Shown here: positions 20,446 to 30,026 of the stretch, one piece after another | Layout of the letters: every line of letters begins with the position of its first letter | How positions within the stretch are numbered: position 1 is the stretch's first letter | Assembly: GCA_030654695.1 (NCBI GenBank) | Contig: JAURWY010000034.1 | Location: 372,001 to 436,000 of the forward strand | Length of the DNA stretch: 64,000 bases | Direction of reading: 5' to 3' | Origin: Polaromonas sp. | Lineage (GTDB): Bacteria; Pseudomonadota; Gammaproteobacteria; Burkholderiales; Burkholderiaceae_C | Translations under genes and position numbers: made by a program | Notes under the pieces: generated by a model | Databases searched by the model: none | The model's input: the letters and a program-made list of their open reading frames with translations, nothing else | Told to the model about the DNA's origin: nothing

Positions 20446-22106
20446 GCGAGTTTCTCAGCACCTTTTTTTCTACGCACCTGCCGGTGTTGCCGGTGCTGCT
20501 GCCGCTCTTCACAGCGGTCGTGCTTTTGTTGATGGGCGATAGCTTGGCCGGCGGCAACCAGCAGGCCAAGCCAACGATGCAACGTTTGCTCAGCATGGCA
20601 TCGGTCGCGATCGGCACGGTGTTTGCCTGGCGACTGATGACCGATGCAGACGCTGGCGCCCTGACGGTTTACCCGCTGGGCGGTTGGCAAGCGCCGTTTG
20701 GCATCGTCTTGGTGGTCGATCGCTTGAGCGCCATGATGCTGGCCCTGACCTGGACCATCGCGGTGCCGGTGCTTTGGTATGCCACGGCGAAATGGGACCT
20801 GCGCGGTCGGCATTTCCATGCGCTGTTTCACTTTCAATTGATGGGTTTGTCGGGTGCCTTCATCACCGGCGACCTGTTCAACCTGTTTGTATTTTTCGAA
20901 ATTCTTTTGATCGCGTCTTACGTGCTGATGGTGCACGGCCAAGGGGCCGAGCGCTTCAAGGCCGGCTTGCATTACGTGGTGCTTAATTTAGCGGCATCGA
21001 CCTTGTTCCTGATCGGCCTGGCCATCATTTACGGCTTGACCGGCACGCTGAACATGGCCGATCTGGCCTTGCGGGTAGCCAAGCTCAACGCCGAAGATGC
21101 GGTGTTGTTGAAGGTTGGCGCGATGCTCTTGTTGGTGGTCTTTGGCCTGAAGGCCGCCATCATGCCGCTGTACATGTGGTTGCCGGGTGCCTACGCCGTG
21201 ACCAGCGCACCGGTCGCGGCGCTCTTTGCCGTCATGACCAAGGTTGGCGTCTACAGCATCATCCGTGTTCACGTCGGGATTTTTGGCGAAGGTGCCGGTC
21301 ACGCGGCGATGGTCGTGGAACCTTGGTTGTTACCGGTGGCGTTAATCACCAGCGTGCTGGGCGTACTGGGCGCACTGGCGGCCAGCAGCTTGGCCCGGCT
21401 GGTGGCTTACTTGACCATCGCCTCGGTCGGCATGGTCTTGGCCAGCGTCGGTTTGTTCAGCACCGAGTCCCTGTCGGCAGCGCTTTACTACATGGTCCAC
21501 AGCACGCTGGTCGTAGCCGCGCTCTTTTTGCTGGTCGAGCTGATTGCGTCACAGCGTGGCGATACCCAAGACCGGCTGCAACCCGCTGTCGCCGTCGCGC
21601 AACCTGTCACCCTCGGCCTGATGACCTTGTTCGCGGCCGCGTCGGTGGTCGGCTTGCCACCCTTGCCCGGCTTTCTTGGCAAGCTGATGATGCTGCAAAG
21701 TGCCAGCAGCAGCTCAGCGCAGGTCTGGGTCTGGTCTGTCGTGTTAGGGGTTGGCTTTTTGACGCTGATCGGACTGGCGCGCGCTGGCAGCATGGTGTTT
21801 TGGAACGTCTTGCCGGAGTCCCCATCAGCGGGTGCGCCAATTGCGTCCGGTGCGCCCAAAACCACGTCGCTCAGCCCTCGCATGCTGACGTCAACCATCG
21901 TCCTCTTGGCGCTGGGTCTGATGTTGGCCGTCGCGGCCTCGCCCTTGAAGCGCTACACCGATGCGGCCGCAGCACAACTTGCCGACCACGCCGCCTACGC
22001 CGACGCAGTGCTCGGCCCGCTGGGTGGCACTGCGGCGGAAACCACACGCCCTTACCGGGGCGGTGAAGGTGAAGTCATCTTGCCAAACTCAGGAGCCCAG
22101 CCATGA
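20442..22106 (+). CDS. mrpD: Mrp antiporter subunit D (NuoM/N-like)
   Basis: This is a 554-residue proton-translocating subunit related to complex I NuoM/NuoN. It has about fourteen membrane segments. Family motifs include HFQLMGLSGAFITGDLFNLFVFFE (quoted in part: GDLFNLFVFFE), containing the conserved glutamate, and AAIMPLYMWLPGAYAVTSAP. The C-terminal hydrophilic tail (TAAETTRPYRGGEG) is usual for this subunit. It overlaps mrpE by four bases. Confidence 0.95.
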   Translation: MSEFLSTFFSTHLPVLPVLLPLFTAVVLLLMGDSLAGGNQQAKPTMQRLLSMASVAIGTVFAWRLMTDADAGALTVYPLGGWQAPFGIVLVVDRLSAMMLALTWTIAVPVLWYATAKWDLRGRHFHALFHFQLMGLSGAFITGDLFNLFVFFEILLIASYVLMVHGQGAERFKAGLHYVVLNLAASTLFLIGLAIIYGLTGTLNMADLALRVAKLNAEDAVLLKVGAMLLLVVFGLKAAIMPLYMWLPGAYAVTSAPVAALFAVMTKVGVYSIIRVHVGIFGEGAGHAAMVVEPWLLPVALITSVLGVLGALAASSLARLVAYLTIASVGMVLASVGLFSTESLSAALYYMVHSTLVVAALFLLVELIASQRGDTQDRLQPAVAVAQPVTLGLMTLFAAASVVGLPPLPGFLGKLMMLQSASSSSAQVWVWSVVLGVGFLTLIGLARAGSMVFWNVLPESPSAGAPIASGAPKTTSLSPRMLTSTIVLLALGLMLAVAASPLKRYTDAAAAQLADHAAYADAVLGPLGGTAAETTRPYRGGEGEVILPNSGAQP

Positions 22107-22624
22107 AGAAAACCCCTTGGCTCGCGCACCCGTGGCTGTCGGTCTTGTTGGCGATGAGCTGGTTGCTGCTGCAACACACACTGGCACCTGTCCACCTGCT
22201 GTCTGCGGTGCTGATTGGCTTGATCGTGCCGCGACTGCTGCACCCGCTTTTGCCGCCTGCGCCGACGATTCGCATGCTGCCAGCCCTTCGTCTGTCGCTG
22301 GTCGTGCTGGCCGACATCGTGACGTCCAACATCACCGTGGCCAAACTGGTGCTCGGCCCCATGTCACGGCCCCAGCCGGCTTGGATTCGCGTGCCCTTGC
22401 AACTCCAGCACCCCACGGCGATCTCGCTGCTGGCCAGCATCATCACCACCACGCCCGGCACGGTGTCCTCCAGCGTTGATGAAGAGCAGCGCTACATCTT
22501 GGTTCACGCACTGGACTGCAGCGATGCAGCGCAGATGGTGGCGGACATCAAAGAGCGCTACGAGCGCCCACTGCTGATCATTTTTGGCGAAACCGCCGAC
22601 ACACCACAGGGAGAGAAAGCATGA
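22103..22624 (+). CDS. mrpE: Mrp antiporter subunit E
   Basis: This is a 173-residue protein with two or three N-terminal membrane segments and a cytoplasmic C-terminal domain. The block ISLLASIITTTPGTVSSSVD followed by LVHALDC is the MrpE signature (TPGT). It sits between mrpD and mrpF with ATGA overlaps at both ends, as expected for the fixed order D-E-F in Mrp operons. Confidence 0.94.
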   Translation: MKKTPWLAHPWLSVLLAMSWLLLQHTLAPVHLLSAVLIGLIVPRLLHPLLPPAPTIRMLPALRLSLVVLADIVTSNITVAKLVLGPMSRPQPAWIRVPLQLQHPTAISLLASIITTTPGTVSSSVDEEQRYILVHALDCSDAAQMVADIKERYERPLLIIFGETADTPQGEKA

Positions 22625-22902
22625 GCACTGTTGCACTTGAAATGGCTCTCAACATCGCCATCGTCGCCGTGTCGCTGGCGATTCTGATCTGTGGCTGGCG
22701 GCTGATCTTTGGTCCGCACAGCGTTGACCGGGTGCTGGCCATTGACACTCTTTACATCAATGCCGTCGCACTGATCGTGCTGCTGGGCATTCGGCTCGAC
22801 ACACCCATGTTGTTTGAAGCCGCACTGCTGGTGGCCATGCTGGGCTTTGCCTCAACGGTGGCGATGGCGCGCTACCTGACCCGTGGCGACGTGATTGAAT
22901 GA
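22621..22902 (+). CDS. mrpF: Mrp antiporter subunit F
   Basis: This is a 93-residue protein with three membrane segments. GPHSVDRVLAIDTLYINAVAL matches the GP-x-x-x-DRVxAxD motif of MrpF. It begins within the mrpE stop (ATGA). It is a small structural subunit of the antiporter, bound near subunit A. Confidence 0.94.
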   Translation: MSTVALEMALNIAIVAVSLAILICGWRLIFGPHSVDRVLAIDTLYINAVALIVLLGIRLDTPMLFEAALLVAMLGFASTVAMARYLTRGDVIE

Positions 22903-22918
22903 GCCGGAGACGCCACAC

Positions 22919-23302
22919 ATGACCGACATGACTTTGATTTCTATGGGCGAATGGCTGGCCGCAGCGTTGCTGCTGATCGCGTCGTTTTTCTTACTGGTCG
23001 GGGCTGTGGGCCTGGTCCGCTTGCCGGACATTTACATGCGACTGCATGGCCCGACCAAGGCCTCGACCTTGGGACTCGGCGGCATGCTGCTGGCCAGCAT
23101 GATTGTTTCGGCCACGCATGGCAGAGCCGGCTTTGCCGAGCTGCTGATCACGTTGTTTGTGTTTCTGACGGCGCCGGTCTCCGCCAACATGATGGCGCAA
23201 GCGGCACTGCATCTGCGTCTGCCCGGAAGAGCGATGCCGCCCGAAGATGCGGTGCCTGAACGGCGCGAGGCCAGCGAGAGCCACAAGAGCAGCGAAGCCT
23301 GA
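22919..23302 (+). CDS. mrpG: Mrp antiporter subunit G
   Basis: This is a 127-residue protein with three membrane segments. GLVRLPDIYMRLHGPTKAST is the MrpG signature. The ATG at 22919 (MTDMTLISMG) is preceded by GGAG and is preferred to a TTG 24 bp upstream that overlaps mrpF. The charged tail follows the last span. It is the final gene of the mrp operon and converges on fumC with 18 bp between stops. Confidence 0.93.
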   Translation: MTDMTLISMGEWLAAALLLIASFFLLVGAVGLVRLPDIYMRLHGPTKASTLGLGGMLLASMIVSATHGRAGFAELLITLFVFLTAPVSANMMAQAALHLRLPGRAMPPEDAVPERREASESHKSSEA

Positions 23303-23320
23303 GCCTGCGCTGAGCCAGCT

Positions 23321-24751
23321 TCAGTGGCGGCTGTGTCCGTTTTTAGCGCTGTGGCCAACCATCTCTTCGGGCCGTACCCAAGCGTCAAACTGCTCACCCG
23401 TCACATGACCTGAGGCCAGCGCAGCTTCGCGCAGCGTGCTGCCTTCTTGGTGCGCTTTCTTGGCGATCAAGGCAGCTTTGTCGTAGCCAATGTGCGGGTT
23501 CAGCGCGGTCACCAACATCAGGGACTGATTCAGCAGCGCACCAATGCGCTCGTGGTTAGGCTCTATACCGACCGCGCAATGCACGTTGAAGCTTTTCATG
23601 CCGTCGGCCAACAAACGCACGCTCTGCAAAAAGTTATGTGCAATCAACGGACGGAACACATTCAGCTCAAAGTTACCTGACGCGCCGCCCATGTTGATGG
23701 CCACATCGTTGCCAAAGACTTGGCAGCACAGCATGGTCAAGGCTTCGCTTTGGGTCGGGTTGACTTTGCCCGGCATGATGGAAGAACCCGGTTCGTTTTC
23801 AGGGATGCTGATTTCGCCCAAACCACTGCGCGGCCCACTGGCTAACCAGCGCACATCGTTGGCTATTTTCATCAGACTGGCGGCCAGAGTTTTGAGCGCA
23901 CCGTGCGCATGCACCAGCGCGTCGGCCGAGGCCAGCGCCTCAAATTTATTGGGCGCGGTGACAAAAGGCAAGCCCGTCAAACGCGCCAATTCAGCGGCGG
24001 CTTTTTCAGCATAGCCAGGCGGCGCATTCAAGCCTGTTCCCACGGCAGTGCCACCCAAGGCCAGCTCACACAAATGAGGCAAAGCGGCGCGCACATGCTG
24101 TTCGCCATGTTCAAGTTGCGACACATAGCCTGAGAACTCTTGGCCCAATGTCAGCGGCGTGGCGTCTTGCAAATGGGTGCGACCGATTTTGACGATGCCG
24201 GCAAACGCCTGCGCTTTGGCATCCAGCGCGCTCCGCAACTCAGCCAGCGCGGGCAACAATTGCTGGCTGATGGCGACCACGGCGGCCACATGCATGGCCG
24301 TCGGAAAAACGTCGTTCGAGGATTGGCTGCGATTCACGTCATCGTTCGGATGAACCCGGCGGCGAATGCCGCGTTCGCCGCCCAGCAATTCGCTGGCTCG
24401 GTTGGCCAGCACCTCATTCATGTTCATATTGGTTTGCGTGCCCGAGCCGGTCTGCCAAACCACCAACGGAAACTCATGCGGCAAGTGACCTGCCCGCACT
24501 TCTTCCGCAGCCGCCATGATGGCTTGCGCTTTGTCGCCGGGCAACAGTCCCAGCGCGAGGTTGACGAAAGCCGAGGCGTGTTTGACCAGCGCCAGCGCGT
24601 CAATCAATTCCTTCGGCTGTCGCTCGCCAGAAATGTCAAAGTGATGCAGAGAACGCTGGGTCTGCGCTCCCCAGAGCCGGTCAGCCGGCACTTCAATCGC
24701 ACCAAAGCTGTCATTTTCAATACGGATGTTCTTCAAATTTGGACTGGTCAT
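23321..24751 (-). CDS. fumC: Fumarate hydratase class II
   Basis: This is the iron-independent homotetrameric fumarase of the TCA cycle, 476 residues. The superfamily signature [16 protein letters not shown], with the mobile catalytic serine loop, is present. [19 protein letters not shown] and [14 protein letters not shown] form the other conserved regions. The C-terminal extension ([15 protein letters not shown]) is slightly longer than usual. It is divergent from the class I enzyme at 24877, so this organism has two unrelated fumarases side by side. Confidence 0.97.
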   Translation of the reverse strand: MTSPNLKNIRIENDSFGAIEVPADRLWGAQTQRSLHHFDISGERQPKELIDALALVKHASAFVNLALGLLPGDKAQAIMAAAEEVRAGHLPHEFPLVVWQTGSGTQTNMNMNEVLANRASELLGGERGIRRRVHPNDDVNRSQSSNDVFPTAMHVAAVVAISQQLLPALAELRSALDAKAQAFAGIVKIGRTHLQDATPLTLGQEFSGYVSQLEHGEQHVRAALPHLCELALGGTAVGTGLNAPPGYAEKAAAELARLTGLPFVTAPNKFEALASADALVHAHGALKTLAASLMKIANDVRWLASGPRSGLGEISIPENEPGSSIMPGKVNPTQSEALTMLCCQVFGNDVAINMGGASGNFELNVFRPLIAHNFLQSVRLLADGMKSFNVHCAVGIEPNHERIGALLNQSLMLVTALNPHIGYDKAALIAKKAHQEGSTLREAALASGHVTGEQFDAWVRPEEMVGHSAKNGHSRH

Positions 24752-24837
24752 GTCAGGGCCCTGTTGGGTTAGCTGTCAAAATAAGGGGCTGTGCACACGC
24801 TAGCAGAGTTTGACCGCTGTGGAAATAAGCGTCACTC

Positions 24838-24864
24838 CCTTTCGTGATCTACCTTTCGTGATCT
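24838..24864. repeat. Tandem 13-bp direct repeat between the two fumarase genes
   Basis: CCTTTCGTGATCT occurs twice, separated by one base, 13 bp before the class I fumarase start. It may be a regulator site pair or a simple duplication. I know of no named motif that it matches. Confidence 0.6.
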
Positions 24865-24876
24865 CCTAAAAATCCA

Positions 24877-26448
24877 ATGAGAATGCCCATGACGACGACC
24901 GCCAACATCCAACAAGCCGACCTCATCGAATCCGTCGCTGCGGCCTTGCAGTACATCAGTTACTACCACCCGGCTGACTACATCGCCCATCTGGCCCGCG
25001 CTTACGAATGCGAACAAAGCCCAGCCGCCAAAGACGCAATTGCGCAGATTCTGACGAATAGCAAGATGAGCGCCACCGGCCATCGGCCCATCTGCCAAGA
25101 CACCGGCATCGTCAACGTGTTTTTGAAAATCGGCATGGACGTGCGGCTGACAGGTTTCACCAGCAGCCTTGAAGACGCCATCAACGAAGGCGTGCGCCGT
25201 GCCTACAACCACCCCGACAACACGCTGCGCGCCAGCATCGTCGCCGACCCGCACTTTGACCGCAAGAACACGCAAGACAACACGCCTGCGGTGATCTTCA
25301 CTGAGATCGTGCCGGGCAACAAAATCGACATCACGGTCGCGGCCAAAGGCGGCGGCTCCGAGAACAAAAGCAAGCTGGTCATGCTCAACCCGGGCGACTC
25401 CATCGTCGACTGGGTGCTCAAAACAGTGCCGACCATGGGCGCTGGCTGGTGCCCGCCCGGCATGCTCGGCATCGGCATTGGCGGCACCGCTGAAAAAGCC
25501 GTGCTGATGGCCAAAGAAAGCCTGATGGACGACCTCGACATGTACGAGTTGCAAGCCAAGTCTTCGGCCGGCGCCAAGCTCAGCAAGCTTGAAGAGATGC
25601 GGCTGGAGCTGTTCGACAAAGTCAATGCCCTCGGCATTGGCGCACAGGGTTTGGGCGGCCTGACCACCGTGCTTGACGTCAAGATCAAGATGTACCCAAC
25701 GCATGCCGCCAGCAAGCCGGTGGCGATGATCCCCAACTGCGCTGCCACCCGCCACGCGCACTTTGTGCTCGACGGCAGTGGCCCAACCTACCTGACGCCG
25801 CCCAGCCTCGATCTGTGGCCCAACGTGGTCTGGACGCCGGACTACGTCAAGAGCAAAAAAGTCAATCTCGACACCTTGACCAAAGCCGAAGTGGCCAGCT
25901 GGAAACCCGGCGACACGCTGCTGCTCAACGGCAAGATGCTAACCGGCCGCGATGCCGCGCACAAACGCATCAAAGACATGTTGGCCAAGGGCGAAAAGCT
26001 GCCGGTTGACTTCACCAACCGCGTGATTTATTACGTCGGCCCGGTCGACCCAGTGGGCAATGAAGCCGTCGGCCCAGCCGGCCCCACCACCGCCACCCGC
26101 ATGGACAGTTTCACCGACATGATGCTGGGCCAAACCGGCTTGATCGCCATGATCGGCAAAGCTGAGCGCGGCCCAGCCACCATCGAATCCATCAAGCAAC
26201 ACCAAAGCGCTTACCTGATGGCTGTAGGCGGCGCCGCCTATCTGGTCAGCAAGGCCATCAAAACCGCCAAGGTGGTGGGCTTTGCAGACCTCGGCATGGA
26301 AGCGATTTACGAGTTCGATGTGGTCGACATGCCCGTCACCGTCGCGGTCGATGCGGGCGGCACCAGCGTGCACAACACCGGGCCGGCTGAATGGCAACAG
26401 AAAATTGCCTCCGGTCAGTACAAAACCATCCCTATTGCCACAGTTTGA
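24877..26448 (+). CDS. Fumarate hydratase class I (iron-sulfur)
   Basis: This is an oxygen-sensitive [4Fe-4S] fumarase of 523 residues. Cluster-cysteine regions are RPICQDTGIVNVF, IPNCAATRHAHF and GAGWCPPGMLGIGIGG. The C-terminal domain, with GPTTATRMDSFTDMML, gives the fused alpha-beta form. Three closely spaced in-frame ATGs (24877, 24883, 24889) precede the coding body and none has a strong ribosome site; MTTTANIQQAD at 24889 is plausible. murI follows after 21 bp. Confidence 0.95.
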   Translation: MRMPMTTTANIQQADLIESVAAALQYISYYHPADYIAHLARAYECEQSPAAKDAIAQILTNSKMSATGHRPICQDTGIVNVFLKIGMDVRLTGFTSSLEDAINEGVRRAYNHPDNTLRASIVADPHFDRKNTQDNTPAVIFTEIVPGNKIDITVAAKGGGSENKSKLVMLNPGDSIVDWVLKTVPTMGAGWCPPGMLGIGIGGTAEKAVLMAKESLMDDLDMYELQAKSSAGAKLSKLEEMRLELFDKVNALGIGAQGLGGLTTVLDVKIKMYPTHAASKPVAMIPNCAATRHAHFVLDGSGPTYLTPPSLDLWPNVVWTPDYVKSKKVNLDTLTKAEVASWKPGDTLLLNGKMLTGRDAAHKRIKDMLAKGEKLPVDFTNRVIYYVGPVDPVGNEAVGPAGPTTATRMDSFTDMMLGQTGLIAMIGKAERGPATIESIKQHQSAYLMAVGGAAYLVSKAIKTAKVVGFADLGMEAIYEFDVVDMPVTVAVDAGGTSVHNTGPAEWQQKIASGQYKTIPIATV

Positions 26449-26469
26449 AGCCAGCCCGGCGGCTGCAAC

Positions 26470-27303
26470 ATGACAGGCCTGGTCGGTGTTTTTGACAGTG
26501 GCATCGGCGGCCTGAGCATCTTGCAGGCGCTGCGTGCCGAGCTGCCGCAGAGCCGCTTCATTTACATCGCCGACAGCGGTCACGCGCCCTATGGCGAGCG
26601 CAGTGACGCGCATGTGATGGCGCGATCGCGGGCCATCACGGCAGAGCTGCGGAAACACCAAGTCCAAACAATAGTGATCGCCTGCAACACCGCCACGGCG
26701 GTGGCCATTGAGCAACTCCGCACGGACGACCCAGACCTGCCCATCATCGGCGTCGAGCCCGCGTTGAAGCCAGCGCTAGCACTCAGCCAGACGCGGCGCA
26801 TTGGCGTCATGGCCACCCGCAGCACGTTGGCCAGCGCCAAGTTCAAGACGCTGCAGGCATCACTGGCCGGCCAAGCCGAATTTGTACTGCAGCCCTGCGA
26901 CGGGTTGGCCGATGCGATCGAGCGCAGCGCCAGCAGCAACGACACCGCAGAAATCCAAGCGCTGTGCGCTAAGTACACGCAAGCCATGGGTTCATTTGGA
27001 ACCGACAGCGGACAAATCGACACGCTGGTGCTCGGTTGCACGCACTACCCTTTTGCCACGCAGCAGTTGCGCGAAGTGCTTGGACCGCACGTCCAACTCG
27101 TCAGCAATGGCCCTGCAGTGGCACGGCAGACGCGGCTCAAACTGTTGGAGCGCGCGTTGCCTGCAACCGGACGCCAAGAACCGCTTCCGGCCGCGGCTCA
27201 ACTGATGCTTATCAGCACTGGCAACCCACAGCTCTTGCAAGCTGCAGCCCAACGTTGGTTGCCGCGGATGCCCACGGAGCCGAACTTCATTGGCGTCCCT
27301 TGA
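26470..27303 (+). CDS. murI: Glutamate racemase
   Basis: MurI makes D-glutamate for peptidoglycan. It has 277 residues. The start region VGVFDSGIGGLSILQAL and the two catalytic cysteines, Cys72 in ACNTATA and Cys190 in LGCTHYPF, are intact. IADSGHAPYGER is also conserved. It is likely co-transcribed with the class I fumarase 21 bp upstream, a linkage also seen in other Burkholderiales. It converges with a phosphoesterase across a 26-bp palindrome. Confidence 0.96.
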   Translation: MTGLVGVFDSGIGGLSILQALRAELPQSRFIYIADSGHAPYGERSDAHVMARSRAITAELRKHQVQTIVIACNTATAVAIEQLRTDDPDLPIIGVEPALKPALALSQTRRIGVMATRSTLASAKFKTLQASLAGQAEFVLQPCDGLADAIERSASSNDTAEIQALCAKYTQAMGSFGTDSGQIDTLVLGCTHYPFATQQLREVLGPHVQLVSNGPAVARQTRLKLLERALPATGRQEPLPAAAQLMLISTGNPQLLQAAAQRWLPRMPTEPNFIGVP

Positions 27304-27362
27304 CGCTCTCCTGATTGACGCACCGGCTCCTGAATCTGCCGGGCTTGACCAAGACTTAGCCA

Positions 27363-27388
27363 GACGTTCACCCGCGCGGGTGAACGTC
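27363..27388. terminator. 26-bp perfect palindrome between murI and phosphoesterase
   Basis: GACGTTCACCCGC is followed at once by its reverse complement, giving a very stable hairpin with essentially no loop. It lies midway between two converging stop codons. There is no T-tract on either side, so it is not a canonical intrinsic terminator. It may block read-through or protect RNA 3' ends. Confidence 0.6.
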
Positions 27389-27412
27389 CATGCCGAGCGC
27401 GCCCCAAAAAGG

Positions 27413-28423
27413 TCAAGGCTGACGCACGATCACCGGGTGCACCGTAAACACATTAGCCGATGCCGTATCCACAGTCACCCGGACCCAATGCAGCGAGGGG
27501 CTACCGAAGGTCTGCAAACGGGTGAAGTTGGTGAGCATTTTGTTGGGGTGGTACAGAGGCTTGTCATGCTTGAAGTAATGGGTATCTCCATGCACAAACA
27601 AGACTTGACCTTTGAACTTCTCGGTCTGTTCGGTCAATTTGGTCATGAAATTGCGGTAACCCCTGACGCTGGCTTGCGTGCTTTCATCAAAGTCTTCAGT
27701 CTCGGGCAGATCAAAGCCAGGGTCGCCCTGCGTCACCAGCACAATGCCCGCAGCGTTTTGTGACTTGGCAGCGGCGAATGACGCCATCATCCAAGCGACA
27801 TTAGCCGCATCACGCTCTAGGTATTCGGCATTGGCCGCGTCGCACTGAGCATTGTCGCGGGCACTTTTGTTCTTGCATTCTTTTTCGCTCAGCACCGCGT
27901 TGTTGTTGCTGCCAGGCTGGTTGATGCCGACAAACACCACGCCGCCATGGTTAAAGCGGGTGTTCTCTACAAACTTCTCGCCCAGCTTCCCCTGGTGCTC
28001 CAAGGCCAGGGTGATTTGACCCAGACTGTTGGCGCTGGGGAACATCACTTTGCGCAGATGCGCTAGACGTTCCAAGGTATCAAAACCGCCATTGTTGCTG
28101 CGGTGGCAATCCGTCCACTCGTTGTCGCCGGGCACGTAGACCACGGGCTTTGCCATGCCGTTGAACATTTTCAAAGCGTCGGTGTAGACCTCATCGGTGC
28201 ACTTGGAGCTGCCATCTTTGATGTCACCGTCATACAAAGAAAAAGCAATGTCTGATTGATTAATGCTTTGCAACACGGCAGGAAGTTTGGGGTCGTCACC
28301 CGCTTTTTTATAGGGCATGTCGCCCCACAGACCAAAGCTAAAGGGCGTGACTGTTTGCGCAGCACATGGCCCCGCGACCAAGGCCAAAGACACCAAAGAC
28401 AAAGCGGCAATCCGAACGAACAT
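27413..28423 (-). CDS. Secreted calcineurin-like metallophosphoesterase
   Basis: This is a 336-residue protein with a signal peptide (MFVRIAALSLVSLALVAGPCAAQ). Metal-site-like motifs are GLWGDMPY, LYDGDIKDGSSKC, VPGDNEWTDC and the late FVHGDTHYF. These resemble the GD/GDxxD/GNxx/GHxH pattern of the superfamily, with some substitutions. The ATG at 28421-28423 has ACGGAG upstream. The substrate is unknown; a periplasmic phosphate monoester or nucleotide is likely. It is divergent from a porin gene, with a possible Pho box between. Confidence 0.83.
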   Translation of the reverse strand: MFVRIAALSLVSLALVAGPCAAQTVTPFSFGLWGDMPYKKAGDDPKLPAVLQSINQSDIAFSLYDGDIKDGSSKCTDEVYTDALKMFNGMAKPVVYVPGDNEWTDCHRSNNGGFDTLERLAHLRKVMFPSANSLGQITLALEHQGKLGEKFVENTRFNHGGVVFVGINQPGSNNNAVLSEKECKNKSARDNAQCDAANAEYLERDAANVAWMMASFAAAKSQNAAGIVLVTQGDPGFDLPETEDFDESTQASVRGYRNFMTKLTEQTEKFKGQVLFVHGDTHYFKHDKPLYHPNKMLTNFTRLQTFGSPSLHWVRVTVDTASANVFTVHPVIVRQP

Positions 28424-28469
28424 AAATAACTCCGTGAGTGAATAGACCGGCCAACAATAATTTAAACGA

Positions 28470-28487
28470 GTTACGTTTTTATGACGA
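28470..28487 (-). promoter_or_regulatory. Possible Pho box before the phosphoesterase
   Basis: On the minus strand TCGTCATAAAAACGTAAC matches about 13 of 18 positions of a Pho box (two CTGTCAT-like direct repeats). It lies 47 bp before the phosphoesterase start. The function of the gene fits phosphate control, but single weak matches arise by chance. Confidence 0.3.
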
Positions 28488-28652
28488 AAGCAACTTGAAT
28501 TGCATACCGAGTCGTTATTGCAACGTCGCAAAAGCTTCACGAAAAATTCACGAGAGCGTCATCAAGAAACTCAACACTAGCGGCTGTCGATTCAAACCAT
28601 TTTGGCTTTTGAATTATGGCAATTAGTGTTAACCATTTAGAAAGTTTGACCC

Positions 28653-29741
28653 ATGAAATTCATCGCACGAAAATCCCTGCTCGCCATCGCAGCAGGCTTG
28701 ACGCTGGCTTCATCTGCATTCGCCCAAACCGCCTCCTCGGTGACCTTGTATGGCCGCTTAGATCTCGCCATGGAAAGCTCCAATGACGGTGCCTTGAGCA
28801 AAACCATGTTGCAAAACTACGCATCGCGTTTCGGCCTCAAAGGCGACCGCAGCTTTAACAGCGATCTGAGCGGAATTTTTCAAGTGGAATCAGCGTTTTC
28901 GCCTGAAGATGGCAAGGCGCAAAACCAAGCTGGCAATTCAGGCTTTCTGGCCAGCCGCAACAGCTTTGTTGGACTGAAAAGCAATTCCAAGGGCACCATC
29001 TTGGTCGGCAACCACGACACGCCCTTGAAGGCTTTGGACGGTGGCGGCCTAGCCTCTTTGTTGTGGGCTCAGGGCGACGCCATGGAAGTGATCATCCATG
29101 GCAAAGGAACCAAGACATCTGGCTCTAACTTTGACAACGTCCACACCCGCCAAACGAACAACATGGTCTACATCAGCCCCAAGTTTTCGGACTTCGTGGT
29201 GAAGGCGTCTTATTCGCCTGATGAATTGCAAACAGCCACCACCAACCAACCGCTGTACAGCGTATCTGGCGAGTGGAACAACGGAACTTACAACATTGGC
29301 CTGGCCATCCAGAAAAAAGACGTGGCTGACAAAGCTTTCGGCATGAGCGCCACCAAACTCACCATGGGCACCAAAATGGGTGACTTCACCGCAGGCTTGG
29401 CATTCAGCGCTCTGGACAACAACGCCGCATTGGCTGCCAACTCCCGCAAAACCAACAACGCCTTGGTGGTTTTGGGTTACACCATGGGCGCCACTGTGTT
29501 CAAGTTCAACTACGGCATGTCCGGCGAGTCCGCGTCCAACGCACGAGACGACCTGACCATGACGTCGGTGGAAGTGGGTTACGCCTTAGACAAGCAAACC
29601 ACTGTGTATGGCAACTACGCGCAGATCAAGAACAAAGTAAACGCCAAGGGTACGTTCACTGGGTCTGACAACTTCCCAGCCGTTAGCATCGCAGGCAACG
29701 ACCCTTCAGCCCTGTCGCTCGGCATCCGCTACAACTTCTGA
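28653..29741 (+). CDS. Gram-negative general porin
   Basis: This is an outer-membrane trimeric porin of the betaproteobacterial Omp32/OpcP type, 362 residues. It has a signal peptide ending ASSAFAQ, then the family start SSVTLYGRLDLAMESSND. NYASRFGLKGDRSFNSDLSG and LASRNSFVGLKS are typical, and the last strand ends GIRYNF with a terminal Phe used in outer-membrane assembly. It lies alone, followed by an intrinsic terminator. Selectivity cannot be read reliably. Confidence 0.95.
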   Translation: MKFIARKSLLAIAAGLTLASSAFAQTASSVTLYGRLDLAMESSNDGALSKTMLQNYASRFGLKGDRSFNSDLSGIFQVESAFSPEDGKAQNQAGNSGFLASRNSFVGLKSNSKGTILVGNHDTPLKALDGGGLASLLWAQGDAMEVIIHGKGTKTSGSNFDNVHTRQTNNMVYISPKFSDFVVKASYSPDELQTATTNQPLYSVSGEWNNGTYNIGLAIQKKDVADKAFGMSATKLTMGTKMGDFTAGLAFSALDNNAALAANSRKTNNALVVLGYTMGATVFKFNYGMSGESASNARDDLTMTSVEVGYALDKQTTVYGNYAQIKNKVNAKGTFTGSDNFPAVSIAGNDPSALSLGIRYNF

Positions 29742-29821
29742 TGAAGCGGCGGTTGACCACCGCCCAGTCAGCACCCGGCGCGCGGGGCTGACTGCAAACA
29801 GTCACTGTTTTCCAAGGTTTG

Positions 29822-29848
29822 GGCCACCTCTTCGGGTGGCCTTTTTTT
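29822..29848 (+). terminator. Intrinsic terminator after the porin
   Basis: Stem GGCCACC/GGTGGCC with a 6-nt loop (TCTTCG) is followed by seven T residues. The rest of the 285-bp interval 29742-30026 holds nothing else I can name. Confidence 0.93.
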
Positions 29849-30026
29849 GTAGTCAAACCCAAGGCCCATTGGACTTCCCACGGAACGGCAGAAAAATCCT
29901 AGCCTCAAACTGAAACACGTTCAAATACTGCAGGGCTGATGCCGCCCAAGTGACTGTGGCTGAAAGCCTAAAAATGGAATGTCTGCCCATTGCGTCAATA
30001 TAAAAAGAACTTGATAATTTTTAGCC

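Noticed and set aside
27304..27412. CRISPR-like repeat in the murI downstream region
   Set aside because: The palindrome occurs once, without spacers or further copies; no array exists anywhere in the window.
28438..28626. 62-residue frame between the phosphoesterase and porin genes
   Set aside because: It has no good start context or family likeness and lies over the divergent promoters.
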